Of a DNA stretch of 64,000 nucleotides, positions 1 through 10,865 are shown piece after piece (the stretch's first letter is position 1; each line of letters begins with the position of its first letter). The notes beneath the pieces were generated by a model that saw only the letters and a program-made list of their open reading frames with translations, was not told the origin of the DNA and did no database searches. The position numbers and the translations under genes were made by a program. This stretch comes from Antedon mediterranea (lineage: Eukaryota > Echinodermata > Crinoidea > Comatulida > Antedonidae): the NCBI RefSeq assembly GCF_964355755.1, contig NC_092672.1:24922501-24986500 (forward strand). The letters run 5' to 3'.

Positions 1-243
1 TTTAAATATATCATTAATCTGGGACGGTGCGGCCATACACGCCAATTGCCACATGCACCGCCGCAACATCTCTTTTTATTAACGGTGATTAATTAGATTC
101 TAGGACTTCATAAAGGTAACATTCAAGATACACCTCGGTCCCGTTCATGATTACACGTAAGTTTGCTTCATGGATCAATTATCGTTAACTTTGGCGGGAT
201 CAAATCATGTTTTCAAAACTATGTATGCCATTGACTAACTTAC

Positions 244-961
244 TACCAACTGTAAATGACGATTCTGATCTATTTGTCGTTACTCTTCCATTTTGTTTTT
301 CTACAAGTAAAAAGCATTCGATCCAATGTTGATAACCTGTCATGTTTAGGTTTGTTAAGGTAAGAATGGCTTCTGTATTTGAGATTACAGCAGTATTTTT
401 TCCTGAATTAATAGGTACTTCGTCAACTTTCCATTCAATATCCGAGGCATTGTACGATGTTTTTGTTTGATCTAACGTACATGTGAAGTTCAGGGTGGAA
501 CCGGCCAACGAATATGGATCAACGGGCGTCAGTTTAAGTGCTGCAATAAAATAAAAAAATGTTTAGGTACGTACAGCATATAAGTTGTGTCCGCACCCAA
601 CAATATTACTGTACAACAAAGAAAATAATGGTAACATTGTAAAGAACAACAGTGAAATAGTTATTTAAAAAATATTTATTAAAGAAAAAAATTGAAAAAA
701 GAAAGTTGTTAATTGTTTAACATTATAAAGAAGATTTATTAACCTATCATGCAAATATTTCTATTTTGAAACATAGATGTATTATAAGAAGTAAGTTCCA
801 TCGTTTCCTCAGAATATAATTCTTAAGTTAAATAGTTAAAATAAACAAAATGATGGTGTCTACTTACATGATGTAGCTTTGAAAGCGCAGACAGTGGTCA
901 AAATAATCCAAATCTGGAACGTACACAATGGAATGTTTAATGTATAAGAGAGTTCTGCCAT
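244..961 (-). CDS. Immunoglobulin-domain secreted or membrane protein, exons 1-2 (5' end of gene)
   Basis: Two exons join cleanly. Exon 1 (961-868) starts with ATG and encodes MAELSYTLNIPLCTFQIW followed by a hydrophobic stretch (IILTTVCAF), a plausible signal peptide. It ends at a GTAAGT donor in phase 1. Exon 2 (540-244) follows a TTATTTTATTGCAG acceptor, is 297 nt long and ends at another GTAAGT, again phase 1. Symmetrical 1-1 exons are typical of Ig domains. Exon 2 has the Ig pattern: GSTLNFTC (B-strand cysteine), IEWKVD (C-strand tryptophan), AILTLTNLNMTGYQHWIEC (E/F strands and second cysteine), plus several N-glycosylation sequons. The role is probably cell-surface recognition or adhesion, but the rest of the protein lies beyond coordinate 1, so transmembrane or further Ig domains are unknown. 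The Ig call is firm; the family within the superfamily is not. Confidence 0.8.
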
Positions 962-986
962 CGTCTTTGGAACAATAAAAAGCTAA

Positions 987-1068
987 TGATAATTATACAT
1001 AGTATTAACGTGATTGGTCGAAATGAATTATCGGAATGATCGTTCTAAATGATAATCGTATGACGTCA
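987..1068 (-). promoter_or_regulatory. Putative promoter of the Ig-domain gene (CCAAT and CRE)
   Basis: Upstream of the minus-strand ATG at 961 lie a CCAAT box (ATTGG on the plus strand, 1013-1017) and a perfect CRE palindrome TGACGTCA (1061-1068), with an AT-rich TATA-like stretch near 990-1003. Spacing of 50-110 bp fits a core promoter. This is inference from motifs only. Confidence 0.35.
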
Positions 1069-1332
1069 TCGAAGTACACAAAATAAAATGAGAGGGTTAA
1101 TTTAGTGTCAAAATCAAAACATTAACTCTAAGTGACCGGAAACATTCTTATTGAAAGGCAAATGTAACCTTTTTTATGTAATATAACGGATATTGCCTTA
1201 TTTTAAAGATATTTTATAACATTTGAGATCCTCGTTTAGTAGTCAATATATTTTCTCACCAGACTATAATTTCCATAAGCGCTACGCAATTCGAGGAAAT
1301 AAAATACGATTTCCTCGAAGGAGGATTTCATA
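1069..1332. other. Intergenic, no feature recognised
   Basis: AT-rich sequence between the Ig-gene promoter and the LTR-derived fragment. No convincing coding or repeat signal was seen. Confidence 0.4.
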
Positions 1333-1406
1333 TATTTTCCGGAGCTGCAGCACTGGCACAAACACAATAACATCATTCACAGAGACAGTTCTTGGTTTGG
1401 AAAAGT
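1333..1406 (-). repeat. LTR-derived fragment (second copy of LTR positions 2182-2254)
   Basis: About 73 bp nearly identical to 2182-2254, differing by a few single-base changes or indels. It lies downstream of the Gypsy pol tail in the element's own minus-strand orientation, where a 3' LTR would be expected, but flanking sequence does not extend the match. It looks like a stub of a deleted or rearranged 3' LTR. Confidence 0.5.
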
Positions 1407-1676
1407 GCCCGTTTACACTTCAGAAGTTTCTTGAAATCCTGCGATTACTACTCGAAGGTTCAATCCCACCAAACACAAGGTGACGTACCAACATAACATG
1501 GCAAACAAGTATGTTAAAAAAAACATGATCAAAAAGATACATTATACCGTAAAGGTAACGAAATTAAATAAACTATTGAGATTAAAATTAAAATCAAGTA
1601 AAATTGTCTTCTCTCAGACATAATTATATTAAAAAAACAAGTTAAGTGTCAAGCAAAATCAATACAGTTTAAACAA

Positions 1677-2031
1677 TCAAACATCTAAACAATCCACATG
1701 GGATGTTAGTGTAGGGGTTCCCAAGAGCCACTTAGAAATAAAGCCGTTACGGTCTGGCGGTTTAATTACACGTTTTGAACGTCGGGGACTTAAGGTTGGT
1801 TCTGAAGGTGTTTCTCCTGAGGAGTTATCATCATCAGTATGATCCATGGCAACTGCGACAGGACTGATATCATGCTCAGTTGAAGGAGAAGTTTCTGACG
1901 GTTCCACAGATGCATGGACAGAAGCAGGGTTGATAGATGGTGTTTCTTGTTGTTCTATGGATATTGCATCAACGGATTCTGGTACTGCAGTTTCAGGGAC
2001 ATAAGGTTGAATAAGATCCACATCTTTCCAA
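1677..2031 (-). pseudogene. C-terminal tail of a Ty3/Gypsy integrase (truncated pol)
   Basis: The open frame begins PVIWKDVDLIQPYVPE, which resembles the end of the Gypsy integrase GPY/F region (W-K/R-x-H/D-V-D-x-I/L-x-P). It runs through an acidic Ser/Thr/Pro/Glu-rich linker and ends with RRSKRVIKPPDR followed by NGF, the usual C-terminal basic motif (R-R-S-x-R-x-x-x-P-P-D-R) of Gypsy polyproteins. About 114 codons remain. Gag, protease, RT, RNase H and the integrase catalytic core are missing, because the fragment starts only ~110 bp inside the LTR and primer-binding site. The element is thus an internally deleted, non-autonomous derivative. An earlier start is excluded by an in-frame TAA just upstream. 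Confidence 0.6.
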
Positions 2032-2117
2032 ATAACTGGTTAAAACTTAAGAAAAGACTAATCAGCACTTATCGTAGTCTTTCTTGAGAGTGATCCCTTC
2101 CTCCTGGCTGAACAGCA

Positions 2118-2138
2118 AATCCTGGTCACGGCACCAAA
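2118..2138 (-). other. Candidate primer-binding site of the LTR element
   Basis: Read on the minus strand, the sequence directly after the LTR end (CCTGTTACA) is TTTGGTGCCGTGACCAGGAT. A TGG-containing tract immediately 3' of the 5' LTR is where a tRNA primer-binding site lies in LTR retrotransposons. The primer tRNA is not determined. Confidence 0.5.
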
Positions 2139-2952
2139 TGTAACAGGTTCGTACTACTAGCGTCGTAGCTGTATCGCGTAGTATTTTCCGGAGCTGCAGC
2201 ACTGGCACAACACAATAAAATCATTCACAGAGACAGTTCTTGGTTTGGAAAAGTTACATTCTTTTATTGAAGCTAGTAACCAGTCGGAAGGAGATATAAC
2301 AAAAACAGTGTTACTATATTTAAAATAACATCAGTGATCGTATCATTAACGACAGTATGCCTATAGGCTACTATTGCGTTGTGTCTAGTATAACATCAAA
2401 TAACTAATCAACTATGTTAACTGTAGTAAAACCATTCTCAAATTAAGAGAGATAAAAATATAGATGCTTACCTAGTAACCAGTCGGAAGGAGATGAAAAC
2501 CTTCACTTTGGGCTAGGCACTAGTAAGTGTCATCCATTCCCAGTTGGGTACTATGACAATTTTTAACCGATGGTACTGTATATACATTTACCATAACGTT
2601 ATTTCGTAGTTTACAGACCGATTGTATTGTAGGCCTAACTCGAGTCATACACATGTAATTATCAATTTAAATTCGGTTACACAAGATAAGAAACTATTAA
2701 AAATGCAAATCAATTAACAAAATCCCTTGTCCATTTATGAACTGACCCATACTGAAACATTATACACTAAATATTCTTGACCATTTTCTCGCCACTTGGA
2801 TGAGGTGACTCATCTATTTATAGCATGGTCACTTATCATTCCAGCTTTTACTTTAATGGGTCCCACAGGGTTTCTCAGATTCGATTCAAGTAAGATTCAG
2901 CAGATAAATCATTCAAGTATTTGGGTATAAGCATACCTGTTACCCTGTTACA
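2139..2952 (-). repeat. 5' LTR of the truncated Ty3/Gypsy element
   Basis: An 814-bp segment bounded by short inverted ends, TGTAACAGG on the plus strand at 2139 and CCTGTTACA at 2944-2952, the usual TG...CA structure. It is followed (minus sense) by a primer-binding-like site and the pol tail, so it is the upstream LTR. A 22-bp sequence starting CTAGTAACCAGTCGG occurs twice inside it (2273 and 2472). The boundaries are inferred from end motifs and not from alignment with a complete partner LTR. Confidence 0.55.
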
Positions 2953-3754
2953 TATATAAATAAAGAATAATCGTACGCCTCTTTAAGTTTAATTAGGTGT
3001 TTTTAGTTTGAACTTTCTAAACAATACTATGACAATCTAATGCGAGTGATCGCTTGTGATTGGTCAAATCACCTTCGTTTCGCTTACGTACTTACGTTAC
3101 GTCCAAGAGGAGAACCAAGCTTTATTTTCACTGACGTATATTAAAATGTATATCCTGTTCATAATGCAATCATGGTAATATGCTAGATTACTTTAACCCA
3201 ATGTAAACACACTTCTAATTAAGATGTAAATTATCGTAAAAGGCGACAGTACCATTTGGATAATATTGTGTCATTTCGTTATCCGTGTACGTGAAGACCG
3301 TAAGCTTATTATAAATATGAACAAATATATAGTATTTTAATACCTGCTGTATGAGTAGTACCGTATCCGTGCCCTGCGTCTTGTTATGATCCACCACAAT
3401 CCACGATTTTTGTATTGTCATGGATCAGTTGTTGTTCGTGTGCGTTCTGCGTATTTGCATATAAGTGTCTTGCTGCTAGTTGTTTTTTGAGCATTGTGTT
3501 TGGCGCATTTGCATATAGGTGATGTTTTGTTTAACTACCTGGTTTTTCTGTCTGCGCGTCAGAAAAGCTTTTGTTGCAAACACAGGAAGATGTGATTTTC
3601 GTTACGGTGTTGTATATATTAGTATTAAGCCGTTGTTGAAGTTACTATTCTAAGTAGTAAAAAGAATTATATTACACGATAGACGGATCATTGCCTGATA
3701 ATTTATTATAGGAAATTGCATGCATACTAAATAAAGCTGGCTTGACTGTGTGAT
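2953..3754. other. Intergenic, AT-rich, no gene recognised
   Basis: Short open frames only. Two similar TTTGCATATA-containing segments (about 3455 and 3510) suggest a small local duplication. Confidence 0.4.
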
Positions 3755-5366
3755 AATGGCCGTTTTGATTTTTTGGGTGTTACATTTGACTTAGAAATAA
3801 GCAAAATGACTAAAATAAATGTTGAAAACGGGTAAAATTAGGTCTACTATCAATGTGTGGCGTAAGAGAAATCTTACTGTGTTGTGAAGATTAACTGTGT
3901 TAAAATCTCTAATATTATCAAAACTTAATTATATTTTTACAATGTTGCCAAACCAAACTACAGCTTATCTAAGTGAACTTAATAGGATGTTTTTTTAATT
4001 TTATCTGGAAGGGAAAGGATAAAGTCAAAAGAAATAAGCTAATTAGAGAGTATAAGGATGGCGGAATTAACATGATTAATATCTTCAGTTACATAAAGGC
4101 AGTAAAGGTTAGTTGGATGCGAAGAATTCGTAACACTGGAATTCTCAATGTAGTTTTCAACAAAATATGCCATGGTAAAAAAAAACTGAATCAATCTTTG
4201 AATACGGCTTATGCATGATTTCAGAGACTGTCGAAAAATATGAACAATTTGTTCTGGAGAGATGTTCTCCATTCATGGTCCGAGTTTATTGCTATTCATA
4301 ATTCAACAGCATCTGCAAACTATAACGTACTGAAAGAACCAATATGGTTGAATGATTCGATTCTAATCAATAACTTTCCAATTTTTTACACCAATTATTA
4401 TGAGTGTGGCGTAAGGTTCATAAATGATTTAATCTAGGATAGAGGAACCTTGCTTAGTTATGAAAACTTCAAAACAACCTATAAGGTGAAAAAAAATTAT
4501 TTCCTTAAATACTATGGATTAATTGATGCAATTATAACTTAATACCCTTCTTTGGGTACATAAATAAATACTAAATTACAGAACCCAATAAATTTAACCC
4601 ATACTTGAAACCATAACCAAACCCCAAACAGGATGTAAGCTTTTTATAGTAAGTTTATTCAAAACAAAGACTTTAACTGTAAAGCTAAACAAAAGTGGGG
4701 TAAAATCTTAAATGTTGAATTCTCGGAACATGAATGGGAAGAAATTAATGTTTAATTAACTTTTAATATGACCGACAACGTAAAATTACGATGGTTCCAA
4801 TACAGACTTACAGTATCCTCACGACTAAAGTTTACCTTAAGATTATTAAGTACATCGACGAAGACAACTGCTCCTTTTGTAACATTAGAAGAGAAACAGT
4901 TTATCATTTATTCTGTAAATGTAATATCAGTAGATGGATAAGCAATTTCTTTTTTCAATGGTGTTCTCGAAATCTTGATATTCGTATACGTGTATCGGAA
5001 AGTGAACTGCTTTTTAGTAATACACCATCCAATAGGATTAATTTACTTATTGTCAATACTAAAGTTGTATATATATGAGTAAGTTTTCGGGCCTCCTCAC
5101 ACCCACCGGCCTCATAAGCTTTGTAAAATATTACTTTATAATTAAAAAGTTTAGATGTTTGATTAATAATAGAGCTGAATAATGGGAAGAGTGGAGTGCC
5201 TGGGATAATCTTCTGTAACATAGATTTTTATCGCTCTATTCTGACTTTTTTATAAGGTGTTTATATAGGAGAATTGATTTTGTATAATTTTTCTATTTTA
5301 CTCTTGTCTGCTTTTTTTGTATTTCAATGTATTAAAGAAAGATTGAAAATAAAATAATAAAAAAAA
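3755..5366 (+). pseudogene. Decayed L1/Tx1-like LINE, ORF2 C-terminal part
   Basis: A chain of frames separated by frameshifts and stops spells the C-terminal half of an L1/Tx1-type ORF2. It reads FLGVTFDLEISKMTKIN (about 3765), then KRNLTVL-stop-RLTVLKS (3860-3910), MLPNQ (3945), FIWKGKDKVKRNKLI and GGINMINIFSYIKAVKVSWMR (3973-4150). Next are NLFWRDVLHSWSEF and PIWLNDSILINN (4240-4437), KLRWFQYRLTV (4775) and finally a cysteine motif C-x2-C-x8-H-x4-C within CSFCNIRRETVYHLFCKC (4880-4940). A TGA replaces an expected Gly codon near 3890. The sequence ends in an A-rich tail near 5340-5366. The reverse transcriptase core is absent, so the copy is 5'-truncated and dead. Clade assignment rests on motif order. 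Confidence 0.75.
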
Positions 5367-5828
5367 AACTTAAATAAGGCAAATAGGCCTAATGTTCTCA
5401 AATCTTTACTTCAATTTATAGAGAAATGGTTGATTGCTGTACGATCTTTCGTTCTTAGTTAGTAAATACATCATTCAAGTTGATCCAGGTATTAATCATT
5501 TGTAATGACGTTTAATTGATTGTATTGTTCTTAATGATAACCAGTTTGTACACAGTGTGTTTAAGTATAGTGGTAATACAGTGGTAAAGTGAAGTTATAA
5601 ACTGATTGTTATTGAAACTATGTAAATTATGTAACGCTTGTTTGTATATTTGCAGGGTTTTTCCTTTCTTCGTTCTCTTTATTTTCCGAGTAACGTTGAT
5701 TCGTACACAATAAATGGTATGGTAGCGGCAATCAACAACTTGTTGTCTTTCTGTTGGTCTTGATATTGCATTCATTTGAGCCAAGCCTCGCACGCTTGAT
5801 ACCCGGGGAGAAAACTTCTAAATTAATC
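5367..5828. other. Flank left of the large transposon
   Basis: AT-rich DNA with no recognised gene. It ends with AATTAATC (5821-5828), which recurs at 23623-23630 and may be the target-site duplication of the large element. Confidence 0.4.
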
Positions 5829-6125
5829 GAGCGGGGTTGGTGAAATCTGTCCAAAATAGGTTACTTTTCTGTCCATAATAGGTTACTTTCTGTCCATAAT
5901 AGGAACTAGAGGGCGCTGTTGTTTGTCCATAATAGGTGACTTTCATAATTGGCTGTCCAAAATAGGTGACTTTTTGTCCACACATAGAGATATTATATAT
6001 CTCTATGGTCCACAATAGGCGAGTTTATTGGAGTAGTGCGCCATCCATTGTGTTGTCCATAATAGGTGATTTTGTTGGCGTACTCGTACGTACGTAGTTT
6101 ATTTCGCGAGTAGAAGTAATAAATA
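5829..6125. repeat. Left outer TIR with iterated TGTCCATAATAGGT motifs
   Basis: About eight copies of a ~20-bp word, consensus TGTCCATAATAGGTNACTTT, lie in the same orientation between 5845 and 6070. The inverse set lies at 23395-23605. Iterated subterminal words of this kind are typical transposase-binding sites. Left and right arms differ by substitutions and small indels, including a 12-bp local hairpin ATAGAGATATTATATATCTC at 5983-6003 only on the left. Confidence 0.75.
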
Positions 6126-7029
6126 CTAATAGGAGGCCTAATTAGTATAAACATTTAAGTCTTTCTAGCCTAGGCCTAGGCTAGTCCTGTTAGTTAGGCT
6201 ACCTCTATAGATAGGCATACTAGTACTACTAGCCTAGGCCTAGTCCATTTGTTATTGTCCACTAATAATAATGACAATTTATTCAGCAACAAATAATTTA
6301 ATTTGAACCTCATTTTAGGTTTGATAGTACGGACAGACATTACGCAACTTACCATACTATTGCAAGTTTAAATAAATCACCAAACCCACACATTCTTTTA
6401 CAAAAATAAAAAATACCCCATAATACTCTAATACCGTAATAATATTGATAAAGTTTTATTTTTATAAATGCATTGGTGTTTCAATGTATTTGTTGTATTT
6501 TTTTTTTCTTTGGACTTATTTTGTTTTGTTAACAGTAATAATAAAAATCAACTTTATCAATTTAATATTGAAAAAGACATCACAGTTCAGCACTTCATTT
6601 GTCATTTTAGGTCCTCCCCTATTTCAAAATTCTGGATCCACATAGCTCAATGACAAAATCTAAAGTGGATTAACAAGAATTAATAAGAAATACGACAATA
6701 AATCAAGTTTACATACACGCAGTGTACAATCAACACCTTTGTTCTGTATTCAGAACAGTTTATTCAAAATCTAAATCACATTTAAAAAATACTGAATTAT
6801 ATTAATTTTATAAGTGTAAAAACATGGTTAAACTACAATTTAAAAAATAGCAAGGATAAATAAAATACACCATAATTATTATGTTTATTACTATAATTAT
6901 TGATCGATGATTATGATCAAAAATAATATGTTGAAGTGATGTAATTTTTCATTTCAGCAGCATACTGTATATGAGCAGAATATCAAACATCTGTATGCCT
7001 ATAATAAAAAAAATGAAGTATTTAAATAC

Positions 7030-8500
7030 TATAATAATGTAAGTATTGTATAATGCAAGTAACTTCAATCTTAGTAATGCTGAGACAAATGTTCATGTTG
7101 TATGGTGGGACACAGTTATGTTTAAATATTTTATTGCATTTAAAAAAAGATATGTATGATTGTTTTACTAAATTTAAGTTTATACCAGTTGTCAGAGTCA
7201 ATTATTACCATACTCACTATATGAAAACTGATATTAGTGCTTGTTAGTGATACGGTGAAAGGTCTCCAAAAATTAATAAATAAACTTGAACTTTATTGTG
7301 ATACTTGAAAACTTACTGTAAACACTACAAAATCCAAAATTATGGTTTTTAAAAATGGCCGCAATTTAAGGAACATTGAAAAATGGAAGTATAAAAATAT
7401 TGAATTAAAAATTGTTAATTCGTATAATTATCTTGGTGTTATTTTTAGTTCAAATGGTGCATGGAACAACTCAATGCAACATAATCAACAAAAAGCAAAT
7501 CAAAGTTTATTCTGCTTAAAATCATTCATTTATCGTAACTTATCTTTTCTTCCAATTAATACATGGAACCATAATTATTTTTGATGTGAAAATACTTCCT
7601 ATTTTAACGTATGGAAGCGAAATCTGGGGAATGTCAGATAGCACAAACATTATAGAAAAAACACATACTAAATTTTGTAGATATTTATTGCAAGTTGGAA
7701 AAAATGCACCAAATGCCGCTGTTACTTCTGAGTTAGGTAGATTACCACTTTCTTTGGATTGTTTAGTTACAGTTATAAGATTTTGGTTACATATTATTAC
7801 TTTAGATCATGACAGATTCATTTTTAAGTGTTATGAGTTTCAACTTAGAAAAGTTAACCGTAATGAGAATTGTTGGGCACAACAGGTCAAACACTTACTC
7901 TTTTCTACTGGTTTTGGTTATATATGGTTACAACAATATGTTAATAGTAAAGGTTTATTTTTGAGAGAATTTAAGTTGCGCTTATGTGATATTGAAAAAC
8001 AAAAATGCATTCAAAAATTTAGTTTACATAATAAGTTAAGGCTCTTTTCTCTTTATAAAAAAGAAAAATGTTTAAGTTATCACTTGACCAACATCATTAA
8101 TTTTAAACAAAGAAGATTATTAACTAAGTTACGTTTAGGGATATTAGAGCTAGAAATTGAAAAGGGCAGATGGGAGGGTGTAGAAAGATATAAGAGAACG
8201 TGTAAATTATGTAAAAAGAACATTGTTGAGGATGAATATCATTTTATTTTGCAATGCACATTTTATAATGATTTAAGAAAAAGTTTTATTCCAAGATTTA
8301 TTCGTGTTTTTCCTTCTATTAATAAGCTTTGTTTATTACTTTCCAACACAAATTTTACTTATAATTTAGGAAAATACGTCTACTTTGCTTTTGAAAAAAG
8401 AAACCATTATCTTAAGTTTAGTTAATTTTTATTTGTTTGTATTAGGGCCAAAGGCCAATATACTTTGAACCAATAAATTCCCTGAAAAGGGAAAGAAGAA
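7030..8500 (+). pseudogene. Non-LTR retrotransposon, RT C-terminal region
   Basis: Three segments align in order. A damaged RT catalytic region ends LVLVSDTVKGLQKLINKLE (about 7222-7290), where the YADD-equivalent is shifted out of frame. Then KLTVNTTKSKIMVFKNGRN (7310-7362), with one TGA replacing an expected Trp codon, runs into NYLGVIFSSNG. After a one-frame break at 7584 comes a 279-codon open frame (7586-8425) with ILPILTYGSEIWG and FCRYLLQVGKNAPNAAVTSE, then a cysteine-histidine motif (C-x2-C-x9-H-x4-C at CKLCKKNIVEDEYHFILQC). The last 279 codons are clean while the upstream part is broken. Endonuclease and most of RT are missing. The clade is uncertain. Confidence 0.7.
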
Positions 8501-9611
8501 GATATTAAATGTTTTAAAGACAAAGGCTTTATTGAATGAATGCTTTAATAATATAATATTCAATTAAATTTTGAAATAGTTTCTGCATGAATTTGTTAGT
8601 GGATTTTTATCTATTCTTTGTACTGTGATTGTAATGTTTATAATGAATGGAAATAAAAAGAAAATATCTACTTTTAATTTCTTAGCAATTCAAATGAATA
8701 GAACATTTCAAATCAGAATGTTAAAAATTAATTTTCATGTATTGTCAGTTTTTCTACTACGGTACTGATAAAATTCAGTCTGTCTCTCTGAAAATGTTTG
8801 ACTAAATTGTATCCTTCTTTTCCGAAGATTACTTTTGCAAACAAATACTTTTTCTAAATAGACTTCTTCTTGGGATTTTACAGTATCTCATATTGAAAAA
8901 TGTCCTAAAAGATGTAGGTCTAGTGGGTTATATGTAAAGTATTTTTCTTCAATTGTAGGTTGGGCCTCCTATCTGTTACTTACCCTAGTTAATAGAAATG
9001 TCCATGCTACTGTACTATAACATTGATCAGAAGATACACTGTACCCAATCTTTAATACATGCAAAAAATATGGGAAAAATTGAGATTTAAATAGATGACA
9101 TAATTAATAACAGTAACAATAGCTCTGGCTCTACTATACTGCCAACCTATTAACTGTCCGAACTGTCTGGATAAGACTCATTCATTCACAAAATAATAAA
9201 AAAAAAAACCATTTTAATAATCGGTCAATCTAGCAATCTAGATGTCTGTGATTTGAAGACAAACTACCAATAGGTCTAGTAGACTAGGCTAGTAGTAGGC
9301 CTACTAGTAGTAGCCGATTTCGGTCTTCAAAGTATAGTAGTAGTGGGTGGTGGTGGCAGTGGTATTAGTAAAAGACTGTATAGTGACTAGTCCGCCAGAC
9401 CTGACCTGCAGTTAGGCAGTATAGTTACGAGTAGTCTGTAAAATATTCATATTAAAATAATAAAAAAACAGATAATGAGGATAGGCCTAGTTGTTTGTAG
9501 ACCTAATATGAGCCCATGGGCCATGTCATTTGTATTCCTACTGTAGCAGGGAGGTTCCTATTGTAGCAGGGAGGTACCCCCTGCTGTAAGCTAGGCCTAG
9601 AAAAAAAAGCT
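8501..9611. other. Noncoding AT-rich interior of the inserted element
   Basis: No gene recognised. Contains TAGGCCTAG-rich low-complexity tracts (about 9270-9310, 9480-9600) and a short direct repeat of TGTAGCAGGGAGGT (9543 and 9559). Confidence 0.4.
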
Positions 9612-9783
9612 AACATTTCATTAGTGGACAATAACAAATGGACTCCAGCTAGGCCTAGGCTAGTAGTAGTAGTAGTAGGCCTGAGGTAGCCTAACTAAAA
9701 CAGGACTAGCCTAGGCCCTAGTAGAGGCTAGAGAGACTTAAATAATTATACTAATTAGGCCTCCTACTAGCTAGGCCTAGGTA

Positions 9784-10278
9784 GCCTCGAAGTCTGAAGA
9801 GTACGGTGGCTGATTTCCGCCAAAGAAAACAATTATTTTATAATAATACGGCGTTATAACGCCGTAATTACGGCGTTACAACGCCGTATTAGGGCGTTAT
9901 AACGCCGTATTAGGGCGTTATAACGCCGTATTAGGGCGTTATAACGCCGTATTAGGGCGTTATAACGCCGTATTTACGGCGTTATAACGCCGTAATAGGG
10001 CGTTATAACGCCCTAATTTAGGGCGTTATAACGCCGTATTTACGGCGTTATAACGCCCTAATTATACACTCTGTTCACACGTACTTGCGCTTGCGTAGTA
10101 CATCAACAAACCTCACACACGTCGTCTCACGTGTAAAGAGAAGAAACACAGAAAATTAAAAGTAAGTAAAATTGTATTATTATAACAAAACATGTTTATA
10201 CCTTGGACAATATAATTATTTGAATGAAAATTGGCCTTGTAAATGTAAAGTAGTGCAAGTGACGACAGATAAGGAGTC
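9784..10278. repeat. Left inner TIR with a palindrome array
   Basis: Begins with CGGTGGCTGATTTCCGCC (about 9804), then ten tandem units at 9848-10063 each built on the perfect 14-bp palindrome GGCGTTATAACGCC (one has GTTACAAC), joined by TAAT or TATT spacers. It continues as unique sequence to about 10278 (GTGCAAGTGACGACAGAT), whose inverse is at 21220-21240. Such arrays can extrude cruciforms or bind a dimeric protein. The function is inferred. Confidence 0.8.
10075..10170 (+). promoter_or_regulatory. Candidate TIR-borne promoter and leader exon with donor (left)
   Basis: The segment between the palindrome array and a GTAAGT donor (10162-10167) is conserved in the opposite TIR, where GTAAGT lies on the minus strand at 21345-21340. 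Both donors point inwards toward the nearer gene, HECT on the left and integrase on the right. Conservation of a consensus donor in both arms suggests each TIR supplies a 5' untranslated exon. No TATA or Inr element was clearly identified. Confidence 0.35.
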
Positions 10279-10865
10279 AATCAATGGGCCAAACTAGGCC
10301 TCCTAAATAATAATAAATATTTACACTAGGCCTAGGGGCTAGCCTACTGGGCCTACTTCTTAATGGTGGCCGCACAGCAGCAGGAGGAAGTGCGTGTGAC
10401 GTGCGTGATGAATGTGCTAGACCTGTCGGAGGGCATTAATAGCTAATACATTTACTTAATAATAGGCCGATGTTATTAAATCGATTCAGCTCTCAGAATT
10501 AATAATAATAGCACCCATTCTGATATTTGGAAAATATAATATTTTCCCATTTACAGTATTTAATATTGATTTTGATGTTTTAAATACATATAAAATAATA
10601 TAATATATAATCTTTTTTCACTAACTAAAAGAAGAGTAAATTGATTTTCTATTTTAACAGTTCTGGGCCTAGGTCCTTATATTTATTATAAAGCTACTGA
10701 ATCTACTGTAGCAATCATAGTGAGCTGGACAACATTGTATTTGTAGGCCAGGTTTTTCATTGTTATAAATAAATGAATGCATACATGAAAACAAGTATAA
10801 TATGCAAATTCGCTATACATTCTATGTTTTCATGATATCTCATAAACTAATAATAGTCCATTCTT
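10279..10865. other. Upstream region of the HECT gene
   Basis: AGGCCTA-rich and AT-rich leader or intron sequence. A possible acceptor, TTTTCTATTTTAACAG, lies at about 10647-10662 and could join the TIR leader exon to the HECT coding exon. Confidence 0.35.

Larger units (their letters stand above)
6126..9766. mobile_element. Inserted element with ~150-bp imperfect TIRs, itself carrying a LINE
   Basis: 6131-6275 and 9612-9764 are inverted copies: AGGAGGCCTAATTAGTATAA at the left end matches the reverse complement of the right end, and both keep GTCCATTTGTTATTGTCCAC inside. They bound a 3.6-kb block absent from the equivalent place in the right arm of the large transposon, so it is a later insertion. 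Much of the interior is a LINE remnant (7030-8500). The rest is noncoding, AT-rich and AGGCCTA-rich. No transposase was recognised, so it is probably non-autonomous. Confidence 0.6.

Noticed and set aside
6128-6260. Regulatory meaning of AGGCCTAG clusters
   Set aside because: The word is scattered through many noncoding parts of the window (for example 9270, 20750, 39050, 58580, 62750). It looks like a genome-wide compositional feature and not a local site.
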